In this document: positions 24,685 to 39,600 of the stretch, in pieces
Layout of the letters: each line of letters opens with the position of its first letter
Numbering within the stretch: the first letter of the stretch is position 1
DNA from: Ostrinia nubilalis
Lineage: Eukaryota; Arthropoda; Insecta; Lepidoptera; Crambidae
Direction: 5' to 3'
DNA length: 64,000 nucleotides
Assembly (NCBI RefSeq): GCF_963855985.1
Contig: NC_087105.1
Coordinates: forward strand, 3,660,501-3,724,500
Notes under the pieces: model-generated
What the model was told of the DNA's origin: nothing
What the model saw: the letters and a program-made list of their open reading frames with translations, nothing else
Database searches by the model: none
Program-made: the position numbers and the translations under genes

Positions 24685-27600
24685 ATGAGACTTTATTATG
24701 TATTGTTGTACGTGTGTGTTGTGAGTGCTGGTGAGGAGCCAGAGGAGGAGGTTCATAGGAGGAAGATTATCGAGCAGTTGACCAGGACTCGGACTGTTTT
24801 GCTGGATGATTACCACTTGGTGACCAGGCAGGTCGCCACCGATGTATATATGTATAGAAGCTACCGCACAGTTTCCGTTGTGTTTTACCCCGTGATGAGG
24901 GGGGTCACCGACGCGCGCTTTACGTTCCAATCGGAGGAGATGCACTTAAATAATATTGGTAACTAACAAGCTTTATATTTTATACATATACAAACTTTGA
25001 AAATGTTAACAATCATTAAAACAATAATTTTATTTTGGTACACTTATCATAACTCTCACTTTATGATTTTCAGAAAATCTTCTAATTCATAAATTGGGAG
25101 AAAACAGTTTTTTAATTTAAAATCCTTTGTTTTTGTCTAACATGTTAAAGAATATTTGTTACATTTTCAAAGAAGTTTTTAAATATTTATTTGCAAGTTG
25201 CCTCACTTTGTTCCAATAGCTAGCTTTGTTTGAACACACTTTACCCTTGTTACAGCTTTGTTTTATTGTCAGAAGTAACTAATTTAAATTTATTTAATTT
25301 TAACTATTTTTCTAATTTCTCGACTTCATCCATCCAAATAAAGACTTAAGTTTTCTTTCTGCCGTGTTAGCTATATCAACAGTAACTCAATTTTTTTCTA
25401 TTAAAATGCCTGTCAGTTCACTCGTTACGATTCTCATAAAATATTTACTCAGTTTTGGCAAAAATTGGGAGTTACTGTTGAAATAGCTAGCACGGCAGCT
25501 TTGTCACCCGCATATTAATTTTTTGCCATGTTCAAGGAAATTAATGAAATACCAGCTTACTTTGGTTAATTTCATAAATTATTGAGACCTATCCAATGTC
25601 ATTTCCCATATTTAGTGGATTTATAGAAACTTTACCTTTAGTGTAATATCCTTAAGTCACAATGCTGCTAATGACCAGCCTGAAATATAATTAAAATGCT
25701 GACTGGTATACTAAAACCACTTATTTACTATTTTAATAAATACTTATCTCTATTTCTTAAAATTCATGTTCATTGAATTTTTCTCCTGCTTTAAATTTCA
25801 TCAAATACATATAAAAATGGGCATAACTCAACAACGCCTGGACCAATTTTACCAATTTTTTTTAATGTTTGTTGAAGTCCAAGGATGGCTTTACGGCGAG
25901 AAAAATTCGAATAATTTCCGTGAAAAAATCGTGCGAAGCCGCTGGCGGAAAACTCGTATTCAATCAAGAAAATATAACAGATATAGGTCAATATCTACAC
26001 ACTCATAACAACAAAAAATAATAGTCCTTGATCCACCACTGTGCCCAAATAACGCGCGCCATTCACGGTCGCCGACATTGTAACCTTTCGCTCTTTGTTT
26101 GCTACAGGTAGATACATATTGCTTGTTTGTTTGCCACACAAGCAATATTGCTTTTCTGGCAAACAAGCAATATTGCTTGTGTACTACATTAAGACCAACA
26201 CAATTTCTGCTATATAGCTATAGTAATACAACGCGAAACGCGAATTTCACTTCCATATTCCCATATACCTACAGTGGTTAATTTTTTCAATCAGGCCCTA
26301 GTATCGGCTCGCTCGAATCCTAAGATTAACGTCGTAAGAATTAGAGTCGCTGTCATTAAACAGGGACTATATGTATTGATGACAGCAGACGTGCACCTTT
26401 TCAAACCTTTAAACGCAGCCAGATGGCATCATCTTCGTTGCCGTAGACTACGGTTACTGTCTGAATTATTTGGTCACAATAGCTTCCAACCTACCTAAAA
26501 GAGCCATAGGATTCTGTCTGACATCATCACGACCCTTCCATGATCAATTATATTTTTCGACGTGTGGAAAACGTCTAAGTACCCACAAGTCGCAGGGGCA
26601 GCCAACTCTTAAGTTGCGAAGAGTTCTACCCATAGGTACCCATTGAATACCAGGGTGGGTACTCTACCATGCCATTGACTCAAAACCACGAGTTAGCGCC
26701 TTCAGGCAAAGGCAGTCTAGTAAATTGACGTCTTGACATCATTTGTGAATTAGCCATGGGACAATTAGTTCAACAAATTAAGAGTATCCTCGTAAAACCA
26801 TTCAGTCCCCAGATCGATAACTCCGAAAGTCGGAACCATGGAGTAGGGTACTGCCTGGTAGGGCGCCAGCCCAAACCATATGTCTGCGAGACAAAAACAG
26901 TATCCGTGTGGCGACGCATTGCATTATTTAGATTACCAGTTGAATGTCTATGGGTTGGCCCCATCCACCCCACCCCAAATGCGACCATCAGCGTAGATAA
27001 ACAGCAGATAGCGGCACTCTGGTCTATGACCTCGGCAGGAGGTCACCGTTTGTCGGACTGATATAAACTATTATCTAATAAACATACGAGTTAGTGCATA
27101 TTGCATCAACGCATTAACATAATTCCTCCAATATTTACAGCAACACAGCAGCTCATTAAACTTACTCGTGGGCGGACGTTTTCGCGTTACGCATCGGTAC
27201 ACCAGGGTAATGATTTCATTACCGCCAAGTTTAAGGCAGCCAAAAGAATCAATGTCGGCCTTTGAAGCTCTTTCTTCCCATTCAGCATTAATTCCTGAAT
27301 CTAGGATATGCGAGCCGCTTATGATTATTTAGATAGAATACGAATCGTTCGTTATTTATAGATAACGCTTTTGATTCTTGTCAATGACCCCATGATATCC
27401 TCCGATCAGAGGCGTCATGGCTACGAATAAACTAATAAAGCTTGAACTGTAGTAACATATGGGCCACGAACTAGGAAAATAAAAACTAAAAAGACATAGT
27501 AGTAATCTAGTTAATTAACTCAGTGGGAATTTTGTTTCTAAATTAGGTAACTGTACAAAAAATGCGTTAATCACCCGCACTTGACTATAGCGAGTAATGT

Positions 27601-30600
27601 TCCAAATTCTTCCAAAAAAAAAAAAATTATCAAGTACAGTTTTAGTACACGTGACAATAGATCAACATGCCTAGCAACGATGATAAATTATTGAGTGATT
27701 TGAGTGATAGTACCTAGTAGAGTCAAATTGGGAACTCCAGCATGCTCCAGCTGAGTTTCGTGACGACTAGGGGTATGATTCTCTTAATAGAGATGCTCTC
27801 GAACAGAGAGACGAACTGTCAAAACTAAATGATATTTAATTATTAACATTTCCTTTTTTATCTTTTCAATATATCACGTTTGAATCATAGTAGTGTTGGT
27901 CGTGCTGATAATCAGATATTATGCATACATTCTCATAAAATACGTAATTCATTATAATTCAATGACGTTATCATATCACTCCCTGATTTGATAAAATGCC
28001 CTTATCAGTGTGAAAATAGTTTTAAATTAAATTGTGTGTTGGTCGCCTAGCAATACATAATCGACCAATGACCATTTACATGGCGGCCAACCCATGAGAC
28101 AATCCAATAAGCCAATCCAATCAACACTGGAATAATGTAAATAGAGACGATATACATAATATAGTATAACACATGAAATACTTTATCCGATTATGTTCCT
28201 TGTTCCGCAACATATTACGCAGTTCTATATTATTTTCCTGGTTTCTTCTACTTTGTATTTAATTTTCTGCTTTGTGGCATATAGTAAAAGCTTTGCATAA
28301 GCATCCATATAGGAAAAGAACCTATATTAATATGTACTTGAGCCAGCACCATTTACTTTGCTTATCACACGTTTCGTAGTTTGTTTGTGAATATCCTCAA
28401 ACATGCTTTGTTTATTTTCTGTACACGTGCAGGCAACGCTACCATATAAAAAGATATCCAACGGTAGGTTCGTTCTCCGATGAATATATTTTGTTTTCGG
28501 AGGCATCCTCAGGGGATTAGAAGCCGAGCAACCAAAGCATCGGCCGATAAAGTCTGTAGCCTGCGGGGCTGCGGGGTGTCTTAGAGTTGAGGTGACTGCG
28601 GTGAGTGTAGGTCGCTGATGGGTGATGGAGCACTTAAAAGATGCTTAAGAGCAACATAAGAGATCCCTGAAGTGCCCACAGTAGGTTCTACACCACTATA
28701 AGTAACAGTAACACCTTTTGGCATCGTGCGTGGCTGTATCACTTTAGCACTGCTACTCAATCGCGATTGTACACTGCATCTGCTACTACACTACCACTTT
28801 AGCGCTCACCAGTTGGTGCCACTGTCTTCGCTACTAGCAAGTGACAGGACTTTACTCTACAGTGGCGCTAACTGGTGAGCGCTAAAACGATAGCCCTCAT
28901 TGTATTGCTGCATGAGTAAGAAGTAGCAGTTAGCACGCGTAGGTAGACAATCGCTTTATGCCTACCTGAAAGCTATTGAAGCTCTTTTCTTCATATTCGT
29001 TTCACTCTTGGCAGAGCGTTAGTGATCACGTTGAAACGTTCACGTCGATTATAGAAGCGAATACAGCTCTCCGCACGATCTCCCGTCATTGAAGGTCTGA
29101 GTAATCTGAAAGCGAATATACTGTACCTTATTCCATTTGGTAAACCTACCATCATTCCACGCGATCCACAAGAATATTAATAAACAATGTAGGGAGAGTT
29201 TAAGCTCTACTATTATGGTAAGAGGTAAAATTAGAATTCGGACACAATGAACGCGCATTTACTTTATTTAGGTAGGCATCAAAATTGTGTATCCGTAATT
29301 AAACTTATCGTCATGATAAAATATTCCATAATCACAACAAACAACACACGTTTTCGGCCTCATTGCTATACTTTTTCAAAGTCACTTTTGACATTAATAA
29401 GGTTGTAAAGTTACGAACGATGTTCTCAATTTTATAGCAAAGTTATTGCGATTCAAGATCCTCTTAAAATAAGACTTGCATAATTTGAAGCATAATAATT
29501 TTTATGATTTTCAAATCAGTGCTATAAAACCAGTAAGGTCGCTAGCTAATTGAACATAAAACGAATGTTTCACAGTTCTATGGACCGGTTCCAAGCCCTA
29601 ATTTAGAACATTTCAATCATTCAAATCGTCCATAATCATGCAATGGTTTCCAGGGTCTTGCAGCCCCCAAGAGGTGATAGTCAATATCAAGCATGGCTCG
29701 TATCCAGCAGTAAATCCCGATGGGTACGACTTCCCCCCATTCTTCGTGGATCCGGCTACTCGGGAGAACATTCATACCCTAGAACTGCTTTCTGATGGTC
29801 TGAACAGGACCTATTCGATTACTAACCCAAGACCTGGAAACTGGTACGCCCTGGTGTACATCAAATGGGAGGACCCGAGGACACAGAAGGTTGAGCAACA
29901 AGGTGAGTTTTTTGTTAATTAAGATTTAATTTACACTTAAATGTTACGTTAGTTCTAAGAGTGTAGGTAGAGTCTATCAAGTTGTGTAACGTAAAAAGTA
30001 AGATAAATAAATGTTACTGTACATATCAAGAAAATTGTAATGGTGATCGTAAGCAACGGGCATAGCTGAAACGATACTGAAAACTCGATTCAAACTTGGA
30101 ACACGTAATTTAACGAAACGACTACCGCGACATTCCAAACTTGGTTAATTTGAATTTGAACTAAACTAGTTTCACAGTATTTCGGTGGCACTTGCGACAT
30201 GGATATGATCTATCTTACATATAGGTATGTAATATACCTCCCCAACCTGTCTCTCTAAGTGTAGGCTATCTCCATTTCATCATCATTAATTGAGCCAGAG
30301 GACGTTCACTGCTGAACATAGGCATCCCCCAACGATTTCCAGTTTGACCGGTTTGTAGCAGCCTGCATCCAGCGCTTTCCTGCTACTTTTATGAGGACCT
30401 CTGTCCACCTTTCCTTCGTTTTCTCCTTGTAAATTAGAGCGGACCGTCCTCTTGCAGTGGAAACTATATTTTAATGACTCGATGATGACAGGGCAAGTGG
30501 GAAGTAAGTAACATTGCGTGTCAGAATCTGTTACCAAGCATGCCGGCGGCTTGGCTAGCCGATTGCAAATTTCCGACTGTTAGGAAGCATTCAATCAAAC

Positions 30601-33600
30601 GAGTGTTGCTCTGTGTGACTTCTTGACCCCAAGAACACGTAGATCACACGAGCAATTGCTCAATTTACTGTCCGTTGCCTCCATTTCGAGCTTGACTTTG
30701 AATGGTTATACTTGAATCCCATGCCTGAGTCAAAAAAGATTTTCAAGAAGTTATTTAATGCACCTTTTATCTAACTCTAAAATTACCTTACATACGTATA
30801 AATGGCGATTAGTTGGTTATTTCAGTTTGATGCAAATTACTGGCATATTAACACCTAAAACTCGGGTTCGTAAATCCTAGTAGGTCTAGGTACTACATGT
30901 AAATTATACGAATATTACTACTACAGTTTTAGGAAATAGCCGTCAGTTGTATTTTCATCACCATTAAGTATCAAACAACTAAGCGTTATCAAAATTTTCC
31001 ACATAGCTGGTGTTATCATAGCAACCACGGCTATAGGTTTGAGTAATATCCATTAGGGATTTATCGACCAAATTACTATCTCCTGTCAATAGGGTGGGGC
31101 TAGTAATGGGACAAATTGCGCAACTGGCCTAGCAATGTACACAGATAAAATAACCCTCCTTCTGGCGCAGTCGGGTAAAAAGGTGTCTGACTCACTCAGT
31201 TGTCTTGACGAAAAAAGGGACAACATTTTTATTCCCAAAATCAAGTTTCGTGGAAAAACAAAAAGGGCGCAAAACTGAAAATTTAATACTTTTTGTAACT
31301 TTCCCGTTCCTCTATTTGCCTCTTAGGTAGGTAGGTACCTACTTTTACCTACATCACAGAATAAATAATAGTAGTACCATAATGTAACAATACAAAACCA
31401 ATTAAATACAAAACCACAGCTAATTATTCCAATGTGTATGCCAAGTACCTACCTACAACGAATTTATTTTTCCTCTTAGAGTACAAAACCTAACACCTAC
31501 TTATATTTTTCACTTATACATAGGTAAAGGCATTCATTTAAAGTGACGTAATTGAAGCGGTTTCCTTATTTTTACATGTTCCAAAATGTAATTGTTAAAA
31601 TATAAATGTACTTAACTGATCTGGGGGCACGGCAGTGCCCCCGCCAAGTCGAGCGCGAAGCAAACACTGCCGTACCATCCTTTACTGGAACCATTTCGCC
31701 GCAGTTTCAGGCCCCTATTTGAGAACCTCTGGATAAGACCGAGTAACACCACATTCATAAAATCAATACTACTAGCGCCACACCGGCACCGTGGTGTACG
31801 CCTGTACCGCTCACCGCTAGATGGCGCTAGCACTTTGAGCGTCGATTTTCTGCACCGCGGTGTCCAGATTTTTTTTCCTCTCTAGACCCCCCCGTCGAAT
31901 AAGTTGAATGTTGTGTAATTTGAATTTGGTTGATTTCGTTTATTATATTATCGTGAGGTTCGCTAAGGTTAAGTTATTATTAAAACAATTCTGATTCGTT
32001 GTCCATTTTAAAGGTCGATGTGTTTAATATCGTAAAACAAATGTCGATAATATCGCACACCTAGATCTAAACTGAGACAACTCAAAAAAGGGCATTTTTC
32101 AGGAGGCGAAAAAAACGTATTACTACATTTTTTGTTAGGGAAGTTATGAAACTCAGTTTTATTTTGGATTATTGATAGGCTGTGAAATGACCCTGTGTAT
32201 AAACTGGGTCAAAAAATCTGTCCTTTTTACCTTTAATCGCAGTTTTTTTAGTTGTTACATTTTAGGGGAATGACTTTGTATAAATAATAAAGTACATTTA
32301 GACTTGAATCAGTTTTGTTTGGACATTTTGAGATTTGAGTCCTCCTTTTCCACTCTTAAAATTTTTATATCGTGCCATTTAACTTGATTCCGATTGTCGT
32401 CTACAACCAAATTAGTTGCCCACATTTTTTGCAAGATTTTAGTGTCATAAAACTTTTCAAATGTCATCTCTTCCACGTTATTTGGTCCTCTGTATTTAAA
32501 AATTTCAAGATGTGGCTGAGTCCTCTTCCTGCACAATTAAAGTGTTTTGATTGAATGTTTCGATATCCTTAATCATCAATTTAGGAATTGTTTGAGAAAA
32601 CAGTTCTTTTTTAACACGATTTGGATCAGCATAACAGCTATAAATGAACATTTCATGACATGGTGAACATGATAGGTGTTTGAGTTTCTTCAGCCACTTT
32701 TTCTTAGCATCAGCTGATTGATATGTTTATTTATTATTTATTTACTTATTATAGACCATTTTTCTACATTATTTTTTATTTCTACATTATAAAGAAGGTT
32801 TTATCTCTTGTGCAGACAACAGCATATAAGACTATACACTTGTATTACAACTACATTAGTTACTACAGTGTTTAACTTGAAGTGCCGTCGTCTGTACATT
32901 GCTATTTTAACTATCTTTACACTGTTCTCTCAAAATATTTAAAAGAAGACGACCTAGCATATTTTTTTCGGAAAATAAAAAAATATCCACTAATTTTTAC
33001 TTATCCAACAATAGTAAGTTAACTCAAAACACTCTTCTCAAACACAACAGTTGAACAGTTTGGATAAAACTAACTTTATTTAGAAACAGGGATTATCATA
33101 CTGTACCTGATTTTAGGTGAAACATGCAAAACTACGCGTTCTGTATAGAAAAACATTGAATTGAAATTTGTTCCAACAAAACTACGCCAACTAGAAATTC
33201 ACAAGTTGATTCATCAAAACAAACTCAACTCAAAATAGTAACAAAATATAAGTTACTTTATCAAACAAAACTGGAACAAGTCAAAATGATCTGGTTGACT
33301 ATTGCAGAACAATTCATCAATACTGTTACTACTCAAATTAACTCATTATATATTTTCTGCTTAACTGTAACAAATCTAATTAACCGCGTTTTCGTTTATT
33401 TTAATACGTGCACTCTCTGATACTAACGAAGGTCAACTGACAAAATGCTTGTTTAGGTGGAAGGAGTTGACAAGCGTTGATTCAACAAAAGTAAGTTATC
33501 GCCATCTAGCGGCAAATGGATCAAGGCTTTATTAAACCTGTTATGTTGGAAAGATGCGTATGATAACCGAGTATCTGAATACAAGCATAAGTCAAAATTG

Positions 33601-36600
33601 GCAATTTTTGAGTTGTCTCAGTTTAGATCTAGGTGTGCGTATTATAGGACGACGACGTTAACCCTACGGTGGTCGCGCTCTAAAATATTACGTTAATGGT
33701 CGCGCGGATTACAGGCGTAAGCCATTTTATGGAGTAAAAAAAGAAGACATCTCTTTATAAAAACATGTTTCTTTATTTTTTTATTTATTGTTATGTATTA
33801 GTTAATTAAATAATCAAACAGAGAAACGAGCAGTTCTTCTCAGTTTTTATAAACTAACCAAAACATAAAAATCATCATTTTTCATCAAGAAAATTTCGTC
33901 TTTGGCAGTTTATAAATTATTCAGTACTAATTGCACTTATTTATTAATTATATTTTGAACAGGAGATACAGGCCATCATGGAATGATAAGGACAAATAAA
34001 TTTGTTGCACAAATCACAAGTATTTCCAGTGATTTCGCTTTCCTCCGCAGTCAAAGTAGCGACCTAAAAAACTCCGCTGTGATGGTTCTGAGTTAGATGG
34101 CTAATCACTGGTAGGTATGAGAAACTTGTTCTCTTGTGGAAGAATGTGCACTTCTTCATCAGAAACCGAAGAGTCGCCAGAAGATACGGTTTCATTGTCA
34201 ATTACTTCTAGCCATTCTGCAATTTGTGCTTTTTGTCTATTGTTCATGATTTTTATCTTAAATACAATGATTTTATTGAAAACACAAATGTAAATACATA
34301 TCTATGCCGTAATTATTTATTATAAAGCATTAATTTACACTAATAATGCAAAAACAAACACAATAATTAAAAAAAGGTAACTTAAAAAATACTTACGTAA
34401 TTGGTCGCGCGGATTACACGGGTAGACCATTGGCATTTACGGGGCTCCTGCGACACATCCACGAGCGACCTGGCGCTCACACGTCATTAAGTGTGATCTG
34501 CGACTATGCAACTTAAAGTACACAAAGTGTCAAAACGATCGCGTTGACCGATTTCAAAATATTCGACAATTTGCACGAGTGGATTACGGGTGTAATCCGC
34601 GCGACCACTGTAGGGTTAAATAATTATGCCACATTCTACAAAAAGAAGTGAAATCCCACCAAAAACATTCTGTAAAAAAACTAGCCAAGTCTCGATGGAG
34701 CTGCTTGTTTATCTCTAAAAAGTAATGAAATCTAGACAAAGTCGTGCCAAGTCTATGGTTCTTTACTGCGATTTCTTTATTATTATAGTTAATGTTGTGT
34801 GACTTGGCCGTTGAACAATCTTTATCAAGATAATCAATAATCATGCATAAGTATTATTGAAATACGCAGCTTTATTAAGCCTACAATTCACTGGTTATTA
34901 AATCAACGTTTTCCAAGTGGCAATTTTCCATCGTCAATGGGTAGCGGTTCTGGCAACAGATTGGTGCAATGCTGTCATGGAGCACCTGGTTTTGTACCCT
35001 TCAACGGTCAAGTCACACAACATCAACTATAATAATAAAGAAATCGCAGTAAAGAACCATAGACTTGGCACGACTTTGTCTAGATTTCATTACTTTTTAG
35101 AGATAAACAAGCAGCTCCATCGAGACTTGGCTAGTTTTTTTACAGAATGTTTTTGGTGGGATTTTAATTACACCTAAAATACTGTAAATTGTATCAATTA
35201 CATTTTACCTTTATTTCACTTAGGTACTGCATGTCCTCAAAGAGATAGAAAATTCTAAAAGAACCTACCACCGCGAGACCTCAGGAAAGAATTTAAAATG
35301 AAAAGTAAAGTTACATTGGTGTCAGTTTTAATTTGTAAAGTTTGAATAAATAACTAGGTACATAATTAATACAGTGTGTCCGGGCATGTAGTGATCAAAC
35401 TTTAAGGGCGTAATCTATGGACAATTTTATCGGTGAAAATACTTTAAATTTGGGGCTTGACCCATTTCTCGCATATTTACAAGGATTTAAGTTTTTAATT
35501 TTAAGTTTTCACCTCTTCCTTCAAAAACAAGTGATAGCGTGAGTAGTTTAACATTAATAAGCAAAAATTTTATATCATGCGATAGCCAATAAAATTATCT
35601 ATTAGTAGAAGTAGAAAACAGATACAAGTTTCATACATTTTAAGGGTGTAAGAATGGATTTAATTACAAATAAACATGATTTTTTTCACATCTATTTCAG
35701 TTATTTCCCAACACAAAAAAAACCAGGTCGTTAAGGTATGTTTTATTTGCATTGTATTATTAGTATTTGAGCTATTCTACAAAACGAATGAAATTTAAAG
35801 TATTTTCATCGATAAAATTGTCCATAGATTAAGTACGCCCTTAAAGTTTGATCACTACATGCCCGGACACACTGTATACAAAAAATACTCGATTCTGGGA
35901 TTATAACTGTCACGTTTTTTGGGTGTCCACTCTCCGTAGTCCGTACCCATTACCCATTGGCTGTAGCTCATAAAACTCATTTATTTTTGCAAATAGGCTT
36001 TTAAAAAGCGCTTTTACACGTCCCAATATTAACCCTACCACTGCTTCGGGACAATAAATGGGCCAGTGCTGAGATGAACCGACGAACCGTGATAGCTAGC
36101 CAGTTGAAATTTTTTAACTCTGGCTAGACTGGTAGTAATGTATAATGTATTCCTTGTCAAGTTACCACCGGCTGTAAGTGCATCCTACGACACATGACCG
36201 ACTTCCCAAGCACTTGATTGCTGCACAATGCGACTGGTAGTGTGGATGCATTACATGCTATAAAATCTCGGTGATACAGCCACTGAATTGGCCTCGTGCG
36301 CGTTTGCTTGATTGTGCCACTTCCTGCCCCATATACCTACGGTGAGGTTGTCGACAGCTGGCAACCAAATTTACACATACCAGTGTGAACACATAGATAG
36401 ATAATTATTTTATTTGGCAGAATACTTGCAGAAAAAGAGAGAGAACAAACTAGAGAAAGAAAATATTTAGTCAATAAACAAATTCTTCGCAAGTCGCAGA
36501 AAATAGCACAACCGCCCTATTTTGTCCGAAAATCGTAAATGGACCTTCTTAGTTTGCTTGTAGAAAATTGCGAGAACTTTTCTACTTATATTTGAAAAAA

Positions 36601-39600
36601 AAATCAATGAAAATGTAATTAAAACTGGTAACGAATAAATAAGAATAAACATGTTCTATGTTCAGCAGTGGACGTCCTATGCCTGAAATGATGATGATGA
36701 TGATGATTAATATAAACAGTGAAGATTCATGCACTCAAATGTATACCTAGGCATTGGGCGTGGATCAAACTCTAAATCTCTGGCATTATCGCCCGATATG
36801 CAAACTAATTAAGCAGGACTATCAATAATGAAAGTATAAATTAGATACGAACGTACTTACAGCGAGGATTAATTAACTATGGATTTTCTGACAACATGGA
36901 ATCCGAAAATCCGCAGTTTGAACAAAAATAAAACTTTGCCAAACAGTATTTAACCTTACCAGCATTGGCGAGTATCTCCCATAAATATTTTTGTTCTGTT
37001 AAATAAACCCCGGTAATAGTAAATGTTTACACGCGTGAAACTAATGTTTGTTTCCTAGGAATGTACCTACGAAGGTCGCTTTTTTGTATTGAAGAAATAC
37101 AACTACCGGAGTACGGTACTAGGAAATTAGAAATCTATATGCAACAGAAAGAATAGTTTACTTTCATGTCAGGCAAACTTTGTTTTTAGGTCTACCTTCA
37201 TGTGGTACATAAACATATTTATACATAATAGTATTATTTAAATTGTCAGAGACTAGGTACTATCCTGCGGTTTACGTTGGATCAATCGGAAGGACAAACT
37301 GTTAGAAAAAAGTATACAAACAAATCTGACTGAACAAAATATTATTAGTTACATAATATTTACATGCGACGCACCTATAATCTCCGCTAATCAAACTGAA
37401 TTTATTTAATTCGCGATTAAAATATTTTTATATCAAATTAGTACTTAGATTACATTAATACCGTAGTCGCTGAGTAGAAAGTTTTTTTTAAATATTAGGA
37501 CCCTATTAGGAAATTATTTTTGTAATGTTAACATAGAAAACGTAGTAGCCCTATGCATGAGATTCAATAAAAGCCGTATCTATTCCACACATCGCCCACT
37601 CGCATCGTGATGTTCATTACATTATTATTAGTACTGCAACTGCGGCGCGTTATCACTGCTCATAAGACAATCTGGTACACTTGACGTTCGTTCTCAGAAC
37701 AATCAGAATATTCGTAGGCATTGTTCACCGAATACTATCTGAATATAGAGTGCATTACCGCAGCAAAATTTTTATAAATGTTGTGCTTTAGAGAGTCGAG
37801 AGTATAGCAGATAATTAGTCCATCGTGAGCAGAAATTTGTCCACTAATAGCAAAATTCGTTCAAATTATAGTTTTAAAGTTATTAGGAAAAAACAGATTT
37901 TGCTGGGGTAATGTTTGAAACGTTACCCCAGCAAAATTTTTTTTTGAAAGTCGTTCTATCCCGGAACCAAATACATGGATAGATAGCTTTTGTTGCGTAG
38001 TAATTTGTCCACGAATAGCAAAATTTGTTCGTGTTCCGGTTTTCAAGTTATTCAAAATTTTGCTGGGGTAATGTTTTGTGATGTCCCAGATCTCGTAAAT
38101 GGCTCAACGCAGAAGTTTGAAAAAAATACCAATGATAGACCTTGATATGTCCAAATTAGTTCAAGCATTAGTCATTGATTTGAATGATAAACACCAGTGT
38201 AATTAAATGATTTCGAAAATCAGATAAAACGGATTTGTGAGTAAACCAGTACTCTTACAATCGAATAAAAAGGTGTAGCATGTACCCTTGGTACACCTTT
38301 ATAACCACAGTAAATATAAATGATGTGGCTTTGCGCAAAAGAGAGATTTCAAGAAATTTAATTTATTTTAACAGTCTTACTTTCGTGGCCGAATACGCAA
38401 TTCCCTTATAACAAGGGAACATGGCATACAATGGACAAATTAAAATGTTCTTTGAATAAGCTATCCTGTTAATTTCAGCTTTATATTACGGCTTATAAGA
38501 AAGTTATCGGACTGCAAAAAAATATCAGGAATTCTTCTATAAGCCGACCAAATTATAAAGGTCACTAAAAAGCGACCGTTCCATACATAAGGCTTGCCAT
38601 CTTAAATCAACGGTATGATATCGAGCTTTCGTCAGTACAGTTGCGAACAAAGGTGTTGTGTTGAGTTGAGAGGTCAGATTATTGAATTAATAAAACGAAA
38701 ATTTTATTTTTTAAATACATTTTAAAAATAATTTACATATAACAATGAGAGGATGACATTGCAAGGTGGTGCCAGTCCAGTCTTAAATCCGTTGACATCT
38801 GCTGCATCTGCCATCTTTTTGGCTAGAAGATTCTTCCATCTTGCAGCGTAGACCTTTACCTACAGACCTTAGACAGTATTTTTGTGAAAATTCTTACGCA
38901 TGGTGGAGGAAGGGACGCTCTAGACACTCAAGTCTACAAGGAGTCACATGAACTCCAGTTTTAAATCCGTTGACATCTGCTGCATCTGCCATCTTTTTGG
39001 CTAGAAGATTCTTCCATCTTGCAGCGTAGACCTTTAGCTACAGACCTTAGACAGTATTTTTGTGAAAATTCTTACGCATGGTGGAGGAAGGGACGCTCTA
39101 GACACTCAAGTCTACAATGAGTCACATGAACTCCAGTTTTAAATCCGTTGACATCTGCTGCATCTGCCATCTTTTTGGTTAGAAGATTCTTCCATCTTGC
39201 AGCGTAGACCTTTAGCTACAGACTTTAGACATTATTTTTGAAAAAAAAACACATGGTGGAAGGACGATGGAGACTGATTAGAAATTTAATATTTAAAAAT
39301 CGTTTGCACGAATTACAATCCCAACTAATATTATAAATGCGAAAGTAACTCTGTCTGTCTGTCTGTCTGTCTGTCTGTTACGCTTTCCCGCTTAAACCTC
39401 GCAACCGATTTTAATGAAATTTGGCATAGAGATAGTTTGAGTCCCGGGAAAGAACATAGGATAGTTTTTATCCCGGTTTTTGAAACAGGGACGCGCGCGA
39501 TAAAGTTTTTCTGTGACAGACAAAATTCCACGCGGGCGAAGCCGCGGGCGGAAAGCTAGTATCCCAATCCCAACTAATATTATAAATGCGAAAGTAACTC

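Larger units (their letters stand above)
24959..29653. other. PGAP6 intron 1
   Basis: Besides two MITEs listed separately it has a cluster of CAAGCAATATTGCTTG palindromes near 26120-26180 and an open frame 26756-27061 that resembles no family known to me. No further exon is needed, because exons 1 and 2 join in phase. Confidence 0.5.

Noticed and set aside
26756..27061. 101-codon frame in PGAP6 intron 1
   Set aside because: No recognisable motif, no splice context, and not needed for the PGAP6 reading frame; may be an unidentified repeat.
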